A stretch of DNA of 64,000 bases from positions 6,606,710 through 6,670,709 of the forward strand of contig OX393570.1 in the NCBI GenBank assembly GCA_947652115.1. The letters run 5' to 3'. This document shows, one piece after another, positions 49,688 to 60,700 of this stretch. A program made the translations under genes and the position numbers. The notes beneath the pieces are model-generated. The model saw only the letters and a program-made list of their open reading frames with translations. It was not told the DNA's origin and did not search any database. This DNA is from Blastomussa wellsi (lineage: Eukaryota; Cnidaria; Anthozoa; Scleractinia; Plerogyridae). Numbering within the stretch: the first letter of the stretch is position 1; every line of letters begins with the position of its first letter.

Positions 49688-49799
49688 TACCCTGGGTGCC
49701 AGAGGCTTTTCATGCGCGGTTTCCGGTTTCGGTTTTTGTCTTGTTTTGACCCGCGCGAAGTTCCCCCGTGCCGCGAGAAAACCTCTGGTACCCAGGGTA
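49688..49799. mobile_element. 112-bp MITE, 9-bp target duplication
   Basis: Ends TACCCTGGGTGCCAGAGG and CCTCTGGTACCCAGGGTA, flanked by CACGAGCGT on both sides (49679-49687, 49800-49808). A relative of the empty site is at 50060-50080. A 9-bp duplication suggests a Mutator-like source. Confidence 0.85.
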
Positions 49800-49829
49800 C
49801 ACGAGCGTGGGACAAAGTAAAAAGTCTGA

Positions 49830-49901
49830 GTCCCCGACAGGAATCGAACCCATGACCTCCCGAACACCGGACGGGCGCTCTATCCACTGAGCTACGAGAA
49901 C
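49830..49901 (-). tRNA. tRNA-like sequence (SINE head or tRNA pseudogene)
   Basis: 72 bases that fold by eye into a cloverleaf: acceptor GTTCTCG/CGGGGAC, D arm GCTC/GAGC, T loop TTCGATT. Box A (TAGCTCAGTGGATAG) and box B (GGTTCGATTCC) are good. The anticodon arm is irregular (mismatch at its base, no U33 in the 7-base loop), so a functional tRNA is doubtful. Confidence 0.5.
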
Positions 49902-50469
49902 TCCTGGAGAGCTAGGTCATTTTTACTGAGTTCTTATGTGGCACGCGTCCCGCATACTGCTTGGATCAGCAATGTCGCTATCATCATGAGTTGTGGAAAT
50001 AAGAGTGATGGCAAATTTTCAGCTCGGTAAATTTAATGTGAAAGATTAATTAATCAACATGACACGAGCATGGGACAAAGATTCTGAGTTAACTAACAGT
50101 TTCTGGGTTAATTAACAGTTGTTTACAATTTAAATTGGGAGCTTGAAAACAAACTTAAAACCTACCGGCGCGAGAGGTGATCTAAAGCCTTCTAAATCTA
50201 TGTAAGGGCTCAAATGAACTTAAAAAAAGAATGCTACGTTAGTGATCGCTTCATTTTCAAGCAAGTCCAATATTAATAGTGGGCAATAATAAGTAACTAA
50301 GCGACACGTGAAGGTGTCAATTCGCGACCGGAAAACCACGCAGATCAAATTGCTTCTCGATAACAAATCATAACAAGCTCTGGTCGCTAGTTAAACCAAA
50401 CGGCAAAAACATTGTTAAAAGAACAAGTCCTACTCACATCAAGGTTTGAAGTGTGATTCAAAGCGGCGT

Positions 50470-50850
50470 CCTCGACCATCTTGGAGTACGTCCGGGATGT
50501 AACCATTTTTTTTTTTGAAAATGGCAACACTCCTTCCCAGCAGAAAACAGAATTTTTTTAAAGACTTTTGCCACAGTAAATTTCAAGCCAAATATCGTTA
50601 TGACCGCCTTCAAATCAGCCCTTAAGCCTAGTTCCGAGTCCTAATTGATGTGGCTTAAGTCAGCTAGCTGTCTAAAGCAAGCAAAACATTATCTGTACCC
50701 GCGCACGGCGTAGCGAGTTAATTTCATCCCGATGTAGCTTTGTACGAGCCGATAATAGCCGACCCATAACTTGAAATTAAAATCGCAGGACTTCCACCTT
50801 CATTGGACTTCATGATGTCCTCCAGCAGACTTCCTTTAGACAGCAAAGAA
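50470..50850 (-). repeat. Diverged duplicated block, copy 1
   Basis: Similar in order to 51960-52325 but with many changes. The best conserved part, about 50 bp (50788-50842), reads on the minus strand as LEDIMKSNEGGSP. Confidence 0.55.
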
Positions 50851-50901
50851 TAAAACTAAATCAGATCACTTATACGAGTCGATCGACTTAGCGTGCGAAA
50901 C

Positions 50902-51760
50902 TAAGATTCAAAATTACGCTAGGGACTTGGGTAAACGTACAACAAATGCGGGAGGGGGGGTGCAGCTTGCCAAGCTAGCAGAAAGGTGCAAACAGAACAA
51001 ATTTATTATCGCTGCAGCAGTAAAGGTGATTTTTCAAGCAAAGTAAGCGAACTAACAATCAGCGCAGTCAAAAAAACAAAAAAAGGAAATTTCATACATT
51101 TGCTTAAATTTCATAAGGTATGTTTTGTTGAAACAGGGCAGAACATATATGACTGGATTTATGTAAACCGGGTCAAAGGAAATTGTGAGCGAAACACCTG
51201 CGAAGCTGTATTTTCTCGCCAAAAGCGGTTGTTTTATCGCCAGAAACTCTCTCGAATGTCGACGCTATAAAATTTAAAAGGATTGGCAACTTCTATTCTC
51301 CTTGGTGACTCACTTATCCGAAAGTTCAGTGCTAGCATTACTGTTATTGTTACTCTGTCTTGATTCAACAGAACTCGGTTAGGTAAAGTTGACATGACAC
51401 TATAGTTCTGAAGGCATCTTTTCGCAAGGACTGACGGTGTCAATGGGCACTATTCTGAACTCAAATCAACGCAAATTAATCTAACCTATGTCTTTTCGGA
51501 GCAAGAAGATTGTAGTTTGGGCATAACAACAAAATCACGAAGTCTACTAATTCAATTAAATTATTATTTACAACATAAAAATTAATGGCATCACAGACTT
51601 CAAAATTTCCAGCGCAAGAGTTGACCCGGCAAGCCATGCATGGTCTCAAATGATCTGAGGAATAGTGTGTAACATCAAGGATTCGCTTGATTTTTAGGCA
51701 GCTCCGGATTAAAGCTGAGAAATGTACTTTGATTAGTGACCCGCACATGGTTCATGTCGG
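50902..51760. other. No gene recognised
   Basis: Only short ORFs without family resemblance. Confidence 0.4.
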
Positions 51761-51959
51761 TCAGCGACCGGAAACTACGCTTCCGAACTGAACAAATCGC
51801 CGTTTAGATCAGCGGAAAACCGATCTGGCACTTCTACCTAGCGGCAAAATCTCCATAAAAAAAGCATGAACATGAATCAATCGTACTCACATTATAATAG
51901 GGCTCTGTAATTCCACGCTATTCCTCGGTTTTCCCACACAGCTAGCCATTTTCTAGCAA

Positions 51960-52325
51960 ATTGAATGCAATCGCCCGGATGTAACGAAATTTTTTTGCGC
52001 GGGACACAATACTACCAAAATTAGAGCAGAATTTTTCTAAGTCTTTCGCCACAGAATAGTTCCAGCCACATATCGGCATGGCGGCCTTCGAATCACCCGT
52101 CAAGTCCGGTAGGGAGTCCTATTTAGTGTGGCGAAGGACTTTTTGCCGTCTAAAGCAAGCACCTCACTATCCCGCCTCGCACAAGTCGTAACGAGTTGTT
52201 CAAGTTCACCCGTTAGAGCTTTGTTTAACGAAAGATAATAGCCGACGCTTAGATTGCAAATCGTTGGACTTCCACCTTCATTGGACTTAATGATGTCCTC
52301 CGGCAAACTTCCTTTAGACGGCAGG
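51960..52325 (-). repeat. Diverged duplicated block, copy 2
   Basis: The minus-strand frame 52306-52100 holds PEDIIKSNEGGSPTICNLSV, matching copy 1. It may derive from an old gene or exon; no family recognised. Confidence 0.5.
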
Positions 52326-52639
52326 ATTGGTAAACCTACAGATCAGCTACCGCGCGGTGTCAAAAATTCAAACCGATGTACTCATCGAGCTGGGGCCTGG
52401 GTAAAAATGGCCAAAAATAACGGGTGGGGTGCGGGAGGGAGTGGGGGGGGGGGGAGTGGGCTACAGTAAAATGTACCAGACATCACGAATTTGGCATGGG
52501 AACATTATGAAGGGTAAGATTTCATGCAAAGAGTGGCCAATAGTCACCGACGGTTACTTCGCAAAACAAACAAACTAGATCGAAATCTCATACATTTCCT
52601 CTATTGCCTCAAGCCCCTTTTTTGCTAAATGAAGACAGA

Positions 52640-52705
52640 TTATTAATATTATTATTATCATTATTATTACTATTATTACTAACATTGCTATTATTATTAT
52701 GGATT
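52640..52705. repeat. (ATT)n low complexity
   Basis: Imperfect ATT repeats. Confidence 0.85.
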
Positions 52706-52982
52706 TTCTTTTCGCTCCCTTCTTGACCCGATTTTTACGCCTAATTAACATGCCTAACAAGTCTTCATCCTTACAACGTGAGAAGGGGGTCATCAATTCT
52801 TTGACCTCGTTTTCATAAATCCAGTTATATATATATATGTATTATCTTCCAAAATATCGAACTTTTAGATAATGTCAATTTTTGATCTTCTGCTATTCCA
52901 ACAGGACCCTTAAAATTCAGCCAGTGACGTCACGGGGCGATATCAGCTGTTATGCACGCAACCCCGTTCCCAGGGTCCTCTT

Positions 52983-52996
52983 GTTACCCTGGTAAC
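52983..52996. promoter_or_regulatory. X-box-like palindrome
   Basis: GTTACCCTGGTAAC is a perfect palindrome that fits the RFX-factor X-box (GTNRCC, 1-3 bases, RGNAAC). It is 126 bases upstream of the ATG at 53122. Confidence 0.45.
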
Positions 52997-53121
52997 AAGG
53001 TTGTCATTCATGTTGGCTATTTCAAACACGTGTTTCTCCACAAAATGGAGAAGTTTATAGTAATATAATATCTGGCATCTGATCGTTTGAAGTCCTACAT
53101 TCGGTTGGAACACGCTAGAAA

Positions 53122-53347
53122 ATGTTAATGGCTACCACAATAACATCATTTGGCAAACTACAACGCCGACAAATTGATTGGAAGTGTTTAACTCGCGTCT
53201 TGTTTGGCATGATAGCAGTTTCATTGTTAGCAGCCCTTCTTCTTCATGTAAACTTAAACAGAGAAACCTTCAATCGAGGTTTGGACGGTAAACGAGCCCT
53301 GGAGTTTGAGCTTGTAGGTCAACAGTTAGGGAGGGACTTTTCTTTGG
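53122..53347 (+). CDS. Probable type II membrane protein, exon 1
   Basis: ATG at 53122; donor GTAAGC after 53347, phase 1. A short basic N-terminus (KLQRRQIDWKCLTR) precedes one membrane helix (VLFGMIAVSLLAALLLHV, residues ~27-44), then a polar stem. This layout is typical of Golgi type II proteins such as glycosyltransferases; the family is not identified. Exon 2 is at 54060-54143. Confidence 0.65.
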
Positions 53348-53417
53348 GTAAGCGTTATATTATATGTGTTTTATAAATTTCGTTGCTTTCGGGCTTCAAT
53401 TTATTCATATATCATGT

Positions 53418-53498
53418 TACCCTGCGAGCAGATGTCCCTTCGATCTTACTAGGTAAGTCTTATCTAGGAAGATCGAAGGGTCCTCTGCTCGCGGGGTA
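53418..53498. mobile_element. 81-bp MITE, 9-bp target duplication
   Basis: Ends TACCCTGCGAGCAG and CTGCTCGCGGGGTA, flanked by ATATCATGT (53409-53417) and ATATCACGT (53499-53507). In intron 1 of the membrane-protein gene. Shares the TACCCTG start with the MITE at 49688. Confidence 0.8.
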
Positions 53499-53609
53499 AT
53501 ATCACGTCGATTGTCAAACGTAAAAAGCCTTGTAGTTTTATTAAGAAATCATTTGCGAACTGAGAAAAAGAGTAATGTGAAGCTGAAGGTGTATGGCATG
53601 TGTTTAGCG

Positions 53610-53700
53610 AAACCAACCGGAAACGGACGAAACCACCGAAACGAACGAATCCACCGAAACGATATCGAAACCACTGAAACGAAAGAATCCAACGAAACAT
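53610..53700. repeat. CGAAAC-type simple repeat
   Basis: Irregular repeats of (CACC/CACT/GAAC)GAAACGA; similar in motif to 11341-11391. Confidence 0.75.
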
Positions 53701-54059
53701 AACAAAACGCTCTAGGCCTCAGTTATATGGGTACCCGAGACAACCCTCCCTCCCGAGACAACTTTACTGAGCGTTTATATGACAAAAATGTGTTCCTTTC
53801 AGCCGAGTTAAAGTTGACCTTTAGTTTATTCTATCACTGGAGGCCTTGCTGCGTTAAATTCTTTTTCTTTAGTGCATTTTTTGCTTAAAAACCTGAAATT
53901 CGGACTGTACGTGACACTCGGTACGTTCACGGGTAGGCGTGAAAAGTGACTTTTCCGCTTTAGGAAATAGGAGACGGCTGCACGCAGGCTACGTTTAGGT
54001 TTGCGTGACTCTAATCTTAATATATTCTGCTTTCTGTTTTGTTTTCCTTTTTTTTATAG

Positions 54060-54143
54060 AAAACAGCAATTATTTATGTCCAGTAAATGAAGATTTAAGA
54101 AGTTTAAAGGTGAACATACTTGGAAGATACCCAACAAAACCTC
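54060..54143 (+). CDS. Probable type II membrane protein, exon 2
   Basis: Acceptor TTTTATAG, donor GTACGT, phases 1 and 1. Encodes ENSNYLCPVNEDLRSLKVNI and LGRYPTKP. Later exons were not found; the gene probably continues beyond the elements on the right. Confidence 0.6.
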
Positions 54144-54333
54144 GTACGTATCATTTACAATCACTGCTAATATTTTATATTTTAGTATCTAATGTCAAAA
54201 TTGTTGTACAAGGAAGTACGCGTTCGAACATTTTTCACATTTTAGAATTCAAGTCAATTGCCAACGTACGCGTATAACTAACAACCAAGGCGTATGTAAA
54301 TACAGAAAAAAATGAATTATTTTAACTTGAGTA

Positions 54334-55387
54334 CAGTATGTTGCCCTAACAGTAACTCCGGACACTTTTTGCATAAACCGTAATATCTTACCTCAAAACA
54401 ACGCAAACAAGCTGACATTCAGCCAAAAGTTAGCTTCCACGTCTAGTAAGTAGGTCGCAAAGTTTCATCGCCTAAAACTCTTTGGATCCTTCGTAATTTT
54501 GGAAAGAGTTCGTCGAATTGGATGCCCTATTTCCGGTGACAGGCTGCCCTATTTCCGGACGATCGTTACGAGATAAATTCTCCGCTTTTCTTGGGAACAT
54601 TCTTCTCCCTTGTGGCAAAATATATCTTATAAAAGTTGAATAAAGAAACATTCGTTTGAAACATTACTTTTTGTCCAAAATTGAAAGCTTTTTCTTTCGA
54701 TTATTTAGCGAAGAAGTCATCAATGTTTTGAAACCGGCCAACAAGCCGACATATTTGATTTGTATCACGTAAGACGAGGAAGAATGGCGACTGATTTATT
54801 AGATACTGGACTGTACTTGGAAAACAACACTCAAGTATTTTTTTTCCAAATAATTGTTTCAGGTGAGTTGAAATTATGAAATGGAGTTATCAAAACACTT
54901 GTCTTTCACAACTCTTCGATAGGATTGCATTTAAAACAAAAACTAGTTTGCTATCGTTAGGTGTCCGGAAATAGGAACACCTCATCAAAAATGCAAATAA
55001 ACTCTTTTGTGGTCACGTTCGAAGATACGAAACTGAATATGCTTATATGCTGGCAAACCTAGTCCTTTAAGCTTTACTTATCTCCAAAAACAAGTTTAAT
55101 CTGTATCGCATTTTGCGAGAACTGACCGCTTAACTGTAAGTAGGTAATTCGACGCGCGCTAAAAATCGCATTTAAGAAGAAACAAATTTTACCTACCTCG
55201 ACTGAAAACGATTTTTCTCGCCTAAACGGAGCGTGGCCTGGCCACGAAGATATCAAACGAAAGCTGACTAGTCGATAAGTCTTTGGAACATATCGATCGG
55301 ATTTGTTTTATTGTTTCAACGAAATGCGGAATCGTTAAGTCGAAGTGTCCGGAAATAGGGGTGTCCGGGAAATCGGGCAACATACTG
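54334..55387. mobile_element. pogo/Tc1-like non-autonomous transposon
   Basis: Ends CAGTATGTTGCCC and GGGCAACATACTG, flanked by TA (54332-54333, 55388-55389). GTCCGGAAATAGG-type subterminal motifs occur at least four times in both orientations (near 54530, 54550, 54960, 55345). No transposase ORF. Confidence 0.82.
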
Positions 55388-55454
55388 TAAAATTCGAAAC
55401 TTATTGAAAATGAGAAATGATCATCGCAATGAATTTCCAATTTAAGCAATTGGC

Positions 55455-55508
55455 ATGAAAAAGCCTGAAAAAATTCAGGGCTCCAACGAGAGTCGAACCC
55501 GTGGCCTC
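55455..55508 (-). repeat. tRNA-like / SINE fragment
   Basis: On the minus strand GGGTTCGACTCTCGTTGGAG resembles a T arm with box B; the 5' half of a tRNA is absent. Confidence 0.4.
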
Positions 55509-55722
55509 CGTATATATTTTCTTTCTTTTCTGTGGGAAAAATTCGATGATGATATTCTAAGTGTCGCTAAAATGGCATCGCTTGTTTACGAAAGGGAAAT
55601 ATGCGCCGTCGTCGGAGCGGCTTCGCCGCTTGACCTCGTGGGCTTCGCCCGCGAATTCTGAGTGAGAAGCTCGCACCCTCAAATCCCGCCGGCTACGCTG
55701 GCTACTTTCTCCAATTTCTTAA

Positions 55723-56941
55723 GGTATATCAGTATACCTCAATTTCGTTCAAAAAAGTCAATTTACTTTTTTCGCATGTCTTGTTCGGAATTTTAAGGTC
55801 TTTCTTTTGCAAAAATCGAAAAGAAAAGCTATTTTTGTTACCGAGATAGAAACAGGAAACAATTTTTAATTGCTAGTTACCGTCAGCTGAGCGTCGACAA
55901 GTTCCTGACATCGCTTTCTGTCAATTCACCGCCAAAGTGAAACCTCACGTGAGCGTCTCATTTCACAGCAAAACTTCTTTCACGCGATATGATCGCGCCT
56001 TAGCTATCCTGCTCTCTTTCAGTATTTTCAGTATGTTATTTCGTTAGACTTAAATTTTGCGGGTTGCATGCTTGATGTCGTCTCAGAAACTTAGTGCCGC
56101 ACCCGTTTGCTTCTGAGCAAAGAAGCCGAAACGGCGAAACAACAAGCAGTCGTTTAATTTCCCGCTTCGATCGTGGTTCCTTTTACGAGGTTACTTTCAT
56201 TTGTTAGAAGCTCTTTCTTCATAATTTTCTGCTGCTATAGTGATGTTTCCAGTGCGAGCGCTTTATAAAGATTACGAGAAACTCGCTTCTTTTCGTTTGC
56301 GTGATCTTTGGATCGTTTGGAGGTTGTAAAATGTAGAACTTCGTCAACGCCATAGCAACAGTAAGCCGATCCTTAGAGTTATCTGTCAATATATCATTAA
56401 TTCTGACACTTCGTGTGTCATCAATTGCTTAAAACAAACAAAACCGGAATCGAAAATAAAAATTTCCGTAAACGTACGCACATTTTAAGTTCGTTTACAG
56501 CCACCTTGCAATCGATTTAGCTGCTCTACAGAAGGGTGTCTCCGATTTCCAAATTTCGACCTGGTTAAAAAGTTATGGTCTTGTTTTCTCAAGGGTATCA
56601 CAAGCTTTAGAACCTCAAACTTTAGAGTGGCATAAAAAGAAAACAAAGCGATCTTTGAGAAATTGGAGACACTTTTGAAGGGCCATCCGTAACAAATCAT
56701 TTGCAATGCTAAACACGTTGCGGCAGCAATCGAGGCGTGTAAACGAACTTGATAAAGACAAAAGGGGAAATATCACTGAGCAAAATTCCTAAACCTATTA
56801 TCCTTTCTAAAAAGAGAAGGTTCAATCGAATTCCTCATTTATTAAGCTTTCAGAAAATGTATACTTTTGGGGTGTTTATTTTTAAAGCTTCGCCACGAAA
56901 ACGTGTTAGCGTGAGGTGGTCATTTGAGGTATACTGATACC
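55723..56941. mobile_element. piggyBac-like non-autonomous transposon
   Basis: Ends GGTATATCAGTATACCTCA and TGAGGTATACTGATACC, each bounded by TTAA (55719-55722, 56942-56945). 1219 bp; no transposase ORF seen. Confidence 0.82.
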
Positions 56942-56945
56942 TTAA

Positions 56946-57111
56946 ATTGGAACACAAATTCACTGCGATTGTTTCTACAAGTTGACGCCATTAGTCACTT
57001 GAACAAGCCCCACTCTTTTAATGACCAAATATGGATATACAACTACAAATAGGAAAGCGTGACAAACTACACGTCACGATGCCACGTTAAACTACTTTAC
57101 TTATTGTAACA
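56946..57111 (-). repeat. Gypsy 2 3' LTR (partial or short)
   Basis: Starts TGTTACAATAAG on the minus strand directly after a purine tract (57112-57124). Its far end meets the piggyBac-like element at 56945, so it may be incomplete; the 5' LTR is absent from the window. Confidence 0.55.
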
Positions 57112-57339
57112 TCTCCCCTCTTTAGAAAACTGAACAAAGGATAACATACCAAAATTGAACATGAAAACTAACATTTGTAAAAAAAAAGAAAAAACAACAG
57201 AAGTAAAAAAACTTCTACAAAACCACGGTTTTAAGAGTCTTAGAAATCAGTGCCTCTTTCTCTGCAGAGTTCTGAACTTGAAAGAACTAGCTATAGTTTC
57301 AGGTCCTTTTTTTTGGAAAACTTAAGACTAAGTGACATA

Positions 57340-58047
57340 GTCTTTGGATCTTGAAGGCAGCTTGACTACTCTGGTTCTAGTCTTCAGGACAGCAGGAGGT
57401 GTCTTTGCAACGGTCTGTTTGCCGTCAGGGACTACTGACTGCGTAATATTGCTTGACGGTTGACTTTCCTCCACTGGAACTGGTTGTGCAACTGGCTTGT
57501 GAGAAACTGAGTCAGAGGCAGGAACTGCTGGTTTCTCAGCTGGTTTAAGGAACTCTCGATTTCGACGAATGGCATGACTGTTTTCTTTCAGGTTTGACTG
57601 GATAGGATCTGTCTGACAACTTTTCTAGGCAGGTGCCTCGTTTCCAGGTTTCGTTCTTCTGTAATGGTGCAACTCGTACTTCTCGGGAACTTTCGGATAA
57701 AGGAGGCTTGTGGCTGTGGGCAGTCTGGTTCTGGTGCGACGACACATTAGTCTCTGAGCTGGGCTTTCCCCAAGCGACTCGGTTGGTGTGTTTCTTTGAT
57801 CTAGCATCGCGAGCCAAGGATCTTTGTTGTCTTTAAGCGCTTTCTTCAGTAAGGACTTGGCCACTTTCACTGCAGACTCCACTTTTCCATTGGACCTGTG
57901 GTGATGTGGGGAGGATGACACGTGTATGAACTCCCAGTCACGTGAGAATTGCTGAAATTCATAACTAGTAAACTGAGGACAATTGTCGGTCACGAGTGTG
58001 TCTGGTATGCCATATCTGCTGAATTGTTCTTTGAGAAACTCGATCAC
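57340..58047 (-). pseudogene. Gypsy 2 integrase, C-terminal part
   Basis: The frame 58047-57625 holds the integrase core: VTDNCPQFTSYEFQQF (second Asp) and HHHRSNGKVESAVKVAKSLL (Glu). The frame changes near 57630, after which a Pro/Val/Ser-rich tail runs to about 57340. It is separated from the polymerase frame by two local tandem duplications (57962-58189 and 58194-58447). Confidence 0.8.
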
Positions 58048-58189
58048 TGAACTTGAAGTGTTCTCTTGCAGCTGCTAACTAGTAAACTGAGGACAATTGT
58101 CGGTCACGAGTGTGTCTGGTATGCCATATCTGCTGAATTGTTCTTTGAGAAACTCGATCACTGAACTTGAAGTGTTCTCTTGCAGCTGC
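57962..58189. repeat. 114-bp tandem duplication in the integrase gene
   Basis: 57962-58075 is repeated at 58076-58189 without visible change; the length keeps the frame. Confidence 0.9.
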
Positions 58190-58193
58190 TTTG

Positions 58194-58447
58194 ACCTCAA
58201 TGAAGTCAGAATAGAAGTCAACAAGGACAATGTACTCTTTGCCATGAAATTTGAACTGATCTGCGGCAACTCTGCTCCACGGGCGATCAGGAAGCTTATG
58301 ACTTTGCATAGGTTGCTCAGACCTCAATGAAGTCAGAATAGAAGTCAACAAGGACAATGTACTCTTTGCCATGAAATTTGAACTGATCTGCGGCAACTCT
58401 GCTCCACGGGCGATCAGGAAGCTTATGACTTTGCATAGGTTGCTTCT
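58194..58447. repeat. 127-bp tandem duplication in the integrase gene
   Basis: 58194-58320 is repeated from 58321 with almost no change; 127 is not a multiple of three, so this breaks the polyprotein frame. Confidence 0.9.
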
Positions 58448-60289
58448 GGTTCTTGGCCTGAAATTCGTTACAGATGGAGCATTGCTTGATTAGGTCCCGT
58501 ACTTCGGCATTCATGTTTGGCCAGAAGACTGTGTCTCGGGCTTTGCGGAGACAAGCTTCAACTCCCAAATGGCTGGAATGTATTCTTGATTTGACTTCAG
58601 GTCTCATGACACGAGGTATGACAACTCTTGAACCTTTAAACAAGATCCCATTGTGTACTGTTAACTCTTCTCGATAGGACCAGTATTCTCTGATGTTGAC
58701 AGGCACTTGCTCTTTTTGCATTGGCCAACCAGTCAGCACTGTGGTCTTTAAGGTTTGCAATGTTTCATCTTGTCCAGTACACCGCTGCAACTGCTCCAAT
58801 CTCTCTGGAGTTACCTTCAGGGCTTGCAAAGGGTTTAGGCTCTCTAACTCAGGGGAAAACACTTGAAAGGGCTCCTCTGGCTTAATAACTTCATGCTGTG
58901 CTGCTCTTGACAAGTGGTCAGCCAAAAACATCTGAGAACCAGGTTTGTAACTAACTGACAAATTGTATCGCTGAAGTCTGAGCAGCATTCTCTGAAGACG
59001 GCAAGGTGCTGCTAACAGTGACTTCTTGAATATTGACTCAAGAGGCTTGTGGTCTGTTTCCACTGAAATCTTCTCTCTACGTGCCAGGTATTGGTTAAAT
59101 CTTTCACAGGCAAAGACGATTGCTAGGCATTCTTTCTTCATGGTCGCATATCTCTGCTCTGTTGGAGAGAGAGTTCTTGACGCGAAGGCCACTGGTTGTC
59201 CGTTTTGGGTAAGTACGGCTCCCAACCCTTTGTTGCTGGCATCTGTCTGAATGGTGACTTCTTCATCTATGTCATAAAACTTCAGCACTGGATGCTGGAT
59301 AACCAACTGCTGAATAGCGGCAAAAGCTTCCTCATGTTGTGTTGCCCATGTGAACTGTGCTTGGTTAGTGGTGAGTTCTCTTAATGGTGCTGACACATCT
59401 GAGAGCTTGGGTAAGAACTTGGAGAGGTAATTCACAAAGCTAAGCAAAGTGAGTACTTCAGATTTGGAAGTTGGTTTGGGCATGTTCTTAACAGCTGTGA
59501 CCTTGTCTGGATCTGGTTTCAGCCCGTCCTTCGAGATCACATGGCCCATAAACTTCACTTCAGCTTGTCGAAGCTTGACTTTAGACTTGTTCAGCTTTAG
59601 GTTTACTTGTCGTGCTCTTTCAAGAAGGCGGATGACATTCTGATCATGATTGCGTTGAGCTTCTGAGTCGGTTTCTCCATAGCCAACGACCAGGATATCA
59701 TCTCTGATGACTTTCACACCAGGCAGGTCAGCAAGGCACTCTTGCAGTTTACTTTCAAAAACTTCTGGTGCTAGACTTATTCCAAAAGGCATTCGTAAGT
59801 ATCGGTATCTCCCCAAGTGTGTCCAGAAAGTAGTTAATTTACTACTGTCTTCGTCTAGACTAACTTGATAAAATCCATCCTTTGCATCAAATGAACTGAA
59901 GATTCTAGCTTTGCTAAGCTCAGGTAGAAGTTCTTCAAGAGTTGGCATTTGGAACTTTGGACGCTGAACAGCACAATTTAAATCTTTTGGGTCTAAGCAA
60001 ATCCGAATCTTCTGTGGTTTGGCTACTACCACCATGCCGCTTATCCATTGTGAGGGTTCCACTGCTTTCGTAATGATTCCTTTCTCTTCTAATTCCAGAA
60101 TCTTCTTCTTGACATCTTTCCGTAAGGCTACTGGTACACGACGAGGTGAATGCTGGACTGGCGTAACATTCTGATCAACCACTATCTTGGCATCTCCAAT
60201 GTGCCCTAGCCCATTGAACACATCATGAAATTTGCTCATCAGTTCTTCCTTTGAAAGAGTCTCTTGAACAATACTGTCTGTGGGGGCGT
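58317..60289 (-). CDS. Gypsy 2 RT / RNase H / integrase N-terminus
   Basis: An open frame of about 657 codons within the element; a few codons before 60289 come from the BEL LTR. RT: GMVVVAKPQKIRICLDPKDL, FSSFDAKDGFYQVSLDEDSS, RMPFGISLAPEVFE, then VIRDDILVV, where Arg stands in place of the Ala or Tyr usual before DD. RNase H: IQTDASNKGLGAVL and VETDHKPLESIF. Integrase zinc finger: HSSHLGVEACLRKARDTVFW and CSICNEF. The frame ends in the 127-bp duplication. Upstream gag and protease are missing. Confidence 0.9.
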
Positions 60290-60562
60290 TGAAACGATTA
60301 AAACAACACAAACTTGAAGACGCGTACTTTGTAATTCGTTGTTTGCACGTTTACAACCTTGAACGATCTTTGTACGGTTTCGAAAAGTTTGTGTCCTTGT
60401 AAAGTAGACGGCGACGGTAAATAGGCCTTAAACGAATCCCTATTGGCGAACTGCCGTGAAACGTTACCTTCCATCGATTAAGCACATGGTTTTTCATACC
60501 GCAACGCCTATCGGGAACGGGGGACTAGGGCTTGCGTGACATCACGCGTAACGGCAGCAACA
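60290..60562 (-). repeat. 3' LTR of BEL/Pao element 2
   Basis: On the minus strand starts TGTTGCTGCCG after the purine tract AAGGGGTCGGGAA and ends GTTTCA. The other LTR is outside the window, so the far end is inferred from TG...CA and the return of Gypsy coding. Confidence 0.65.
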
Positions 60563-60700
60563 TTCCCGACCCCTTAAGCGATGCTTAACATGACAAGTCC
60601 TGTACTATAGAGTAAACTAAAAGTCAAATCCGGTATACAATCTACTTAGAGTCACTAGCAATCTTACAGGAAAGTTCAGTCCCCAAAGCCTTCTGCTCTA

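Larger units (their letters stand above)
56946..60289 (-). mobile_element. Gypsy 2 retrotransposon, 5' part cut by BEL
   Basis: Contains RT, RNase H, integrase and 3' LTR. The gag-protease half would lie to the right, where the second BEL/Pao element begins at 60290. Confidence 0.85.

Noticed and set aside
49830..49901. Functional tRNA gene
   Set aside because: Cloverleaf and boxes A and B are good, but the anticodon arm is irregular and the flanks look repetitive, so it is listed only as tRNA-like.
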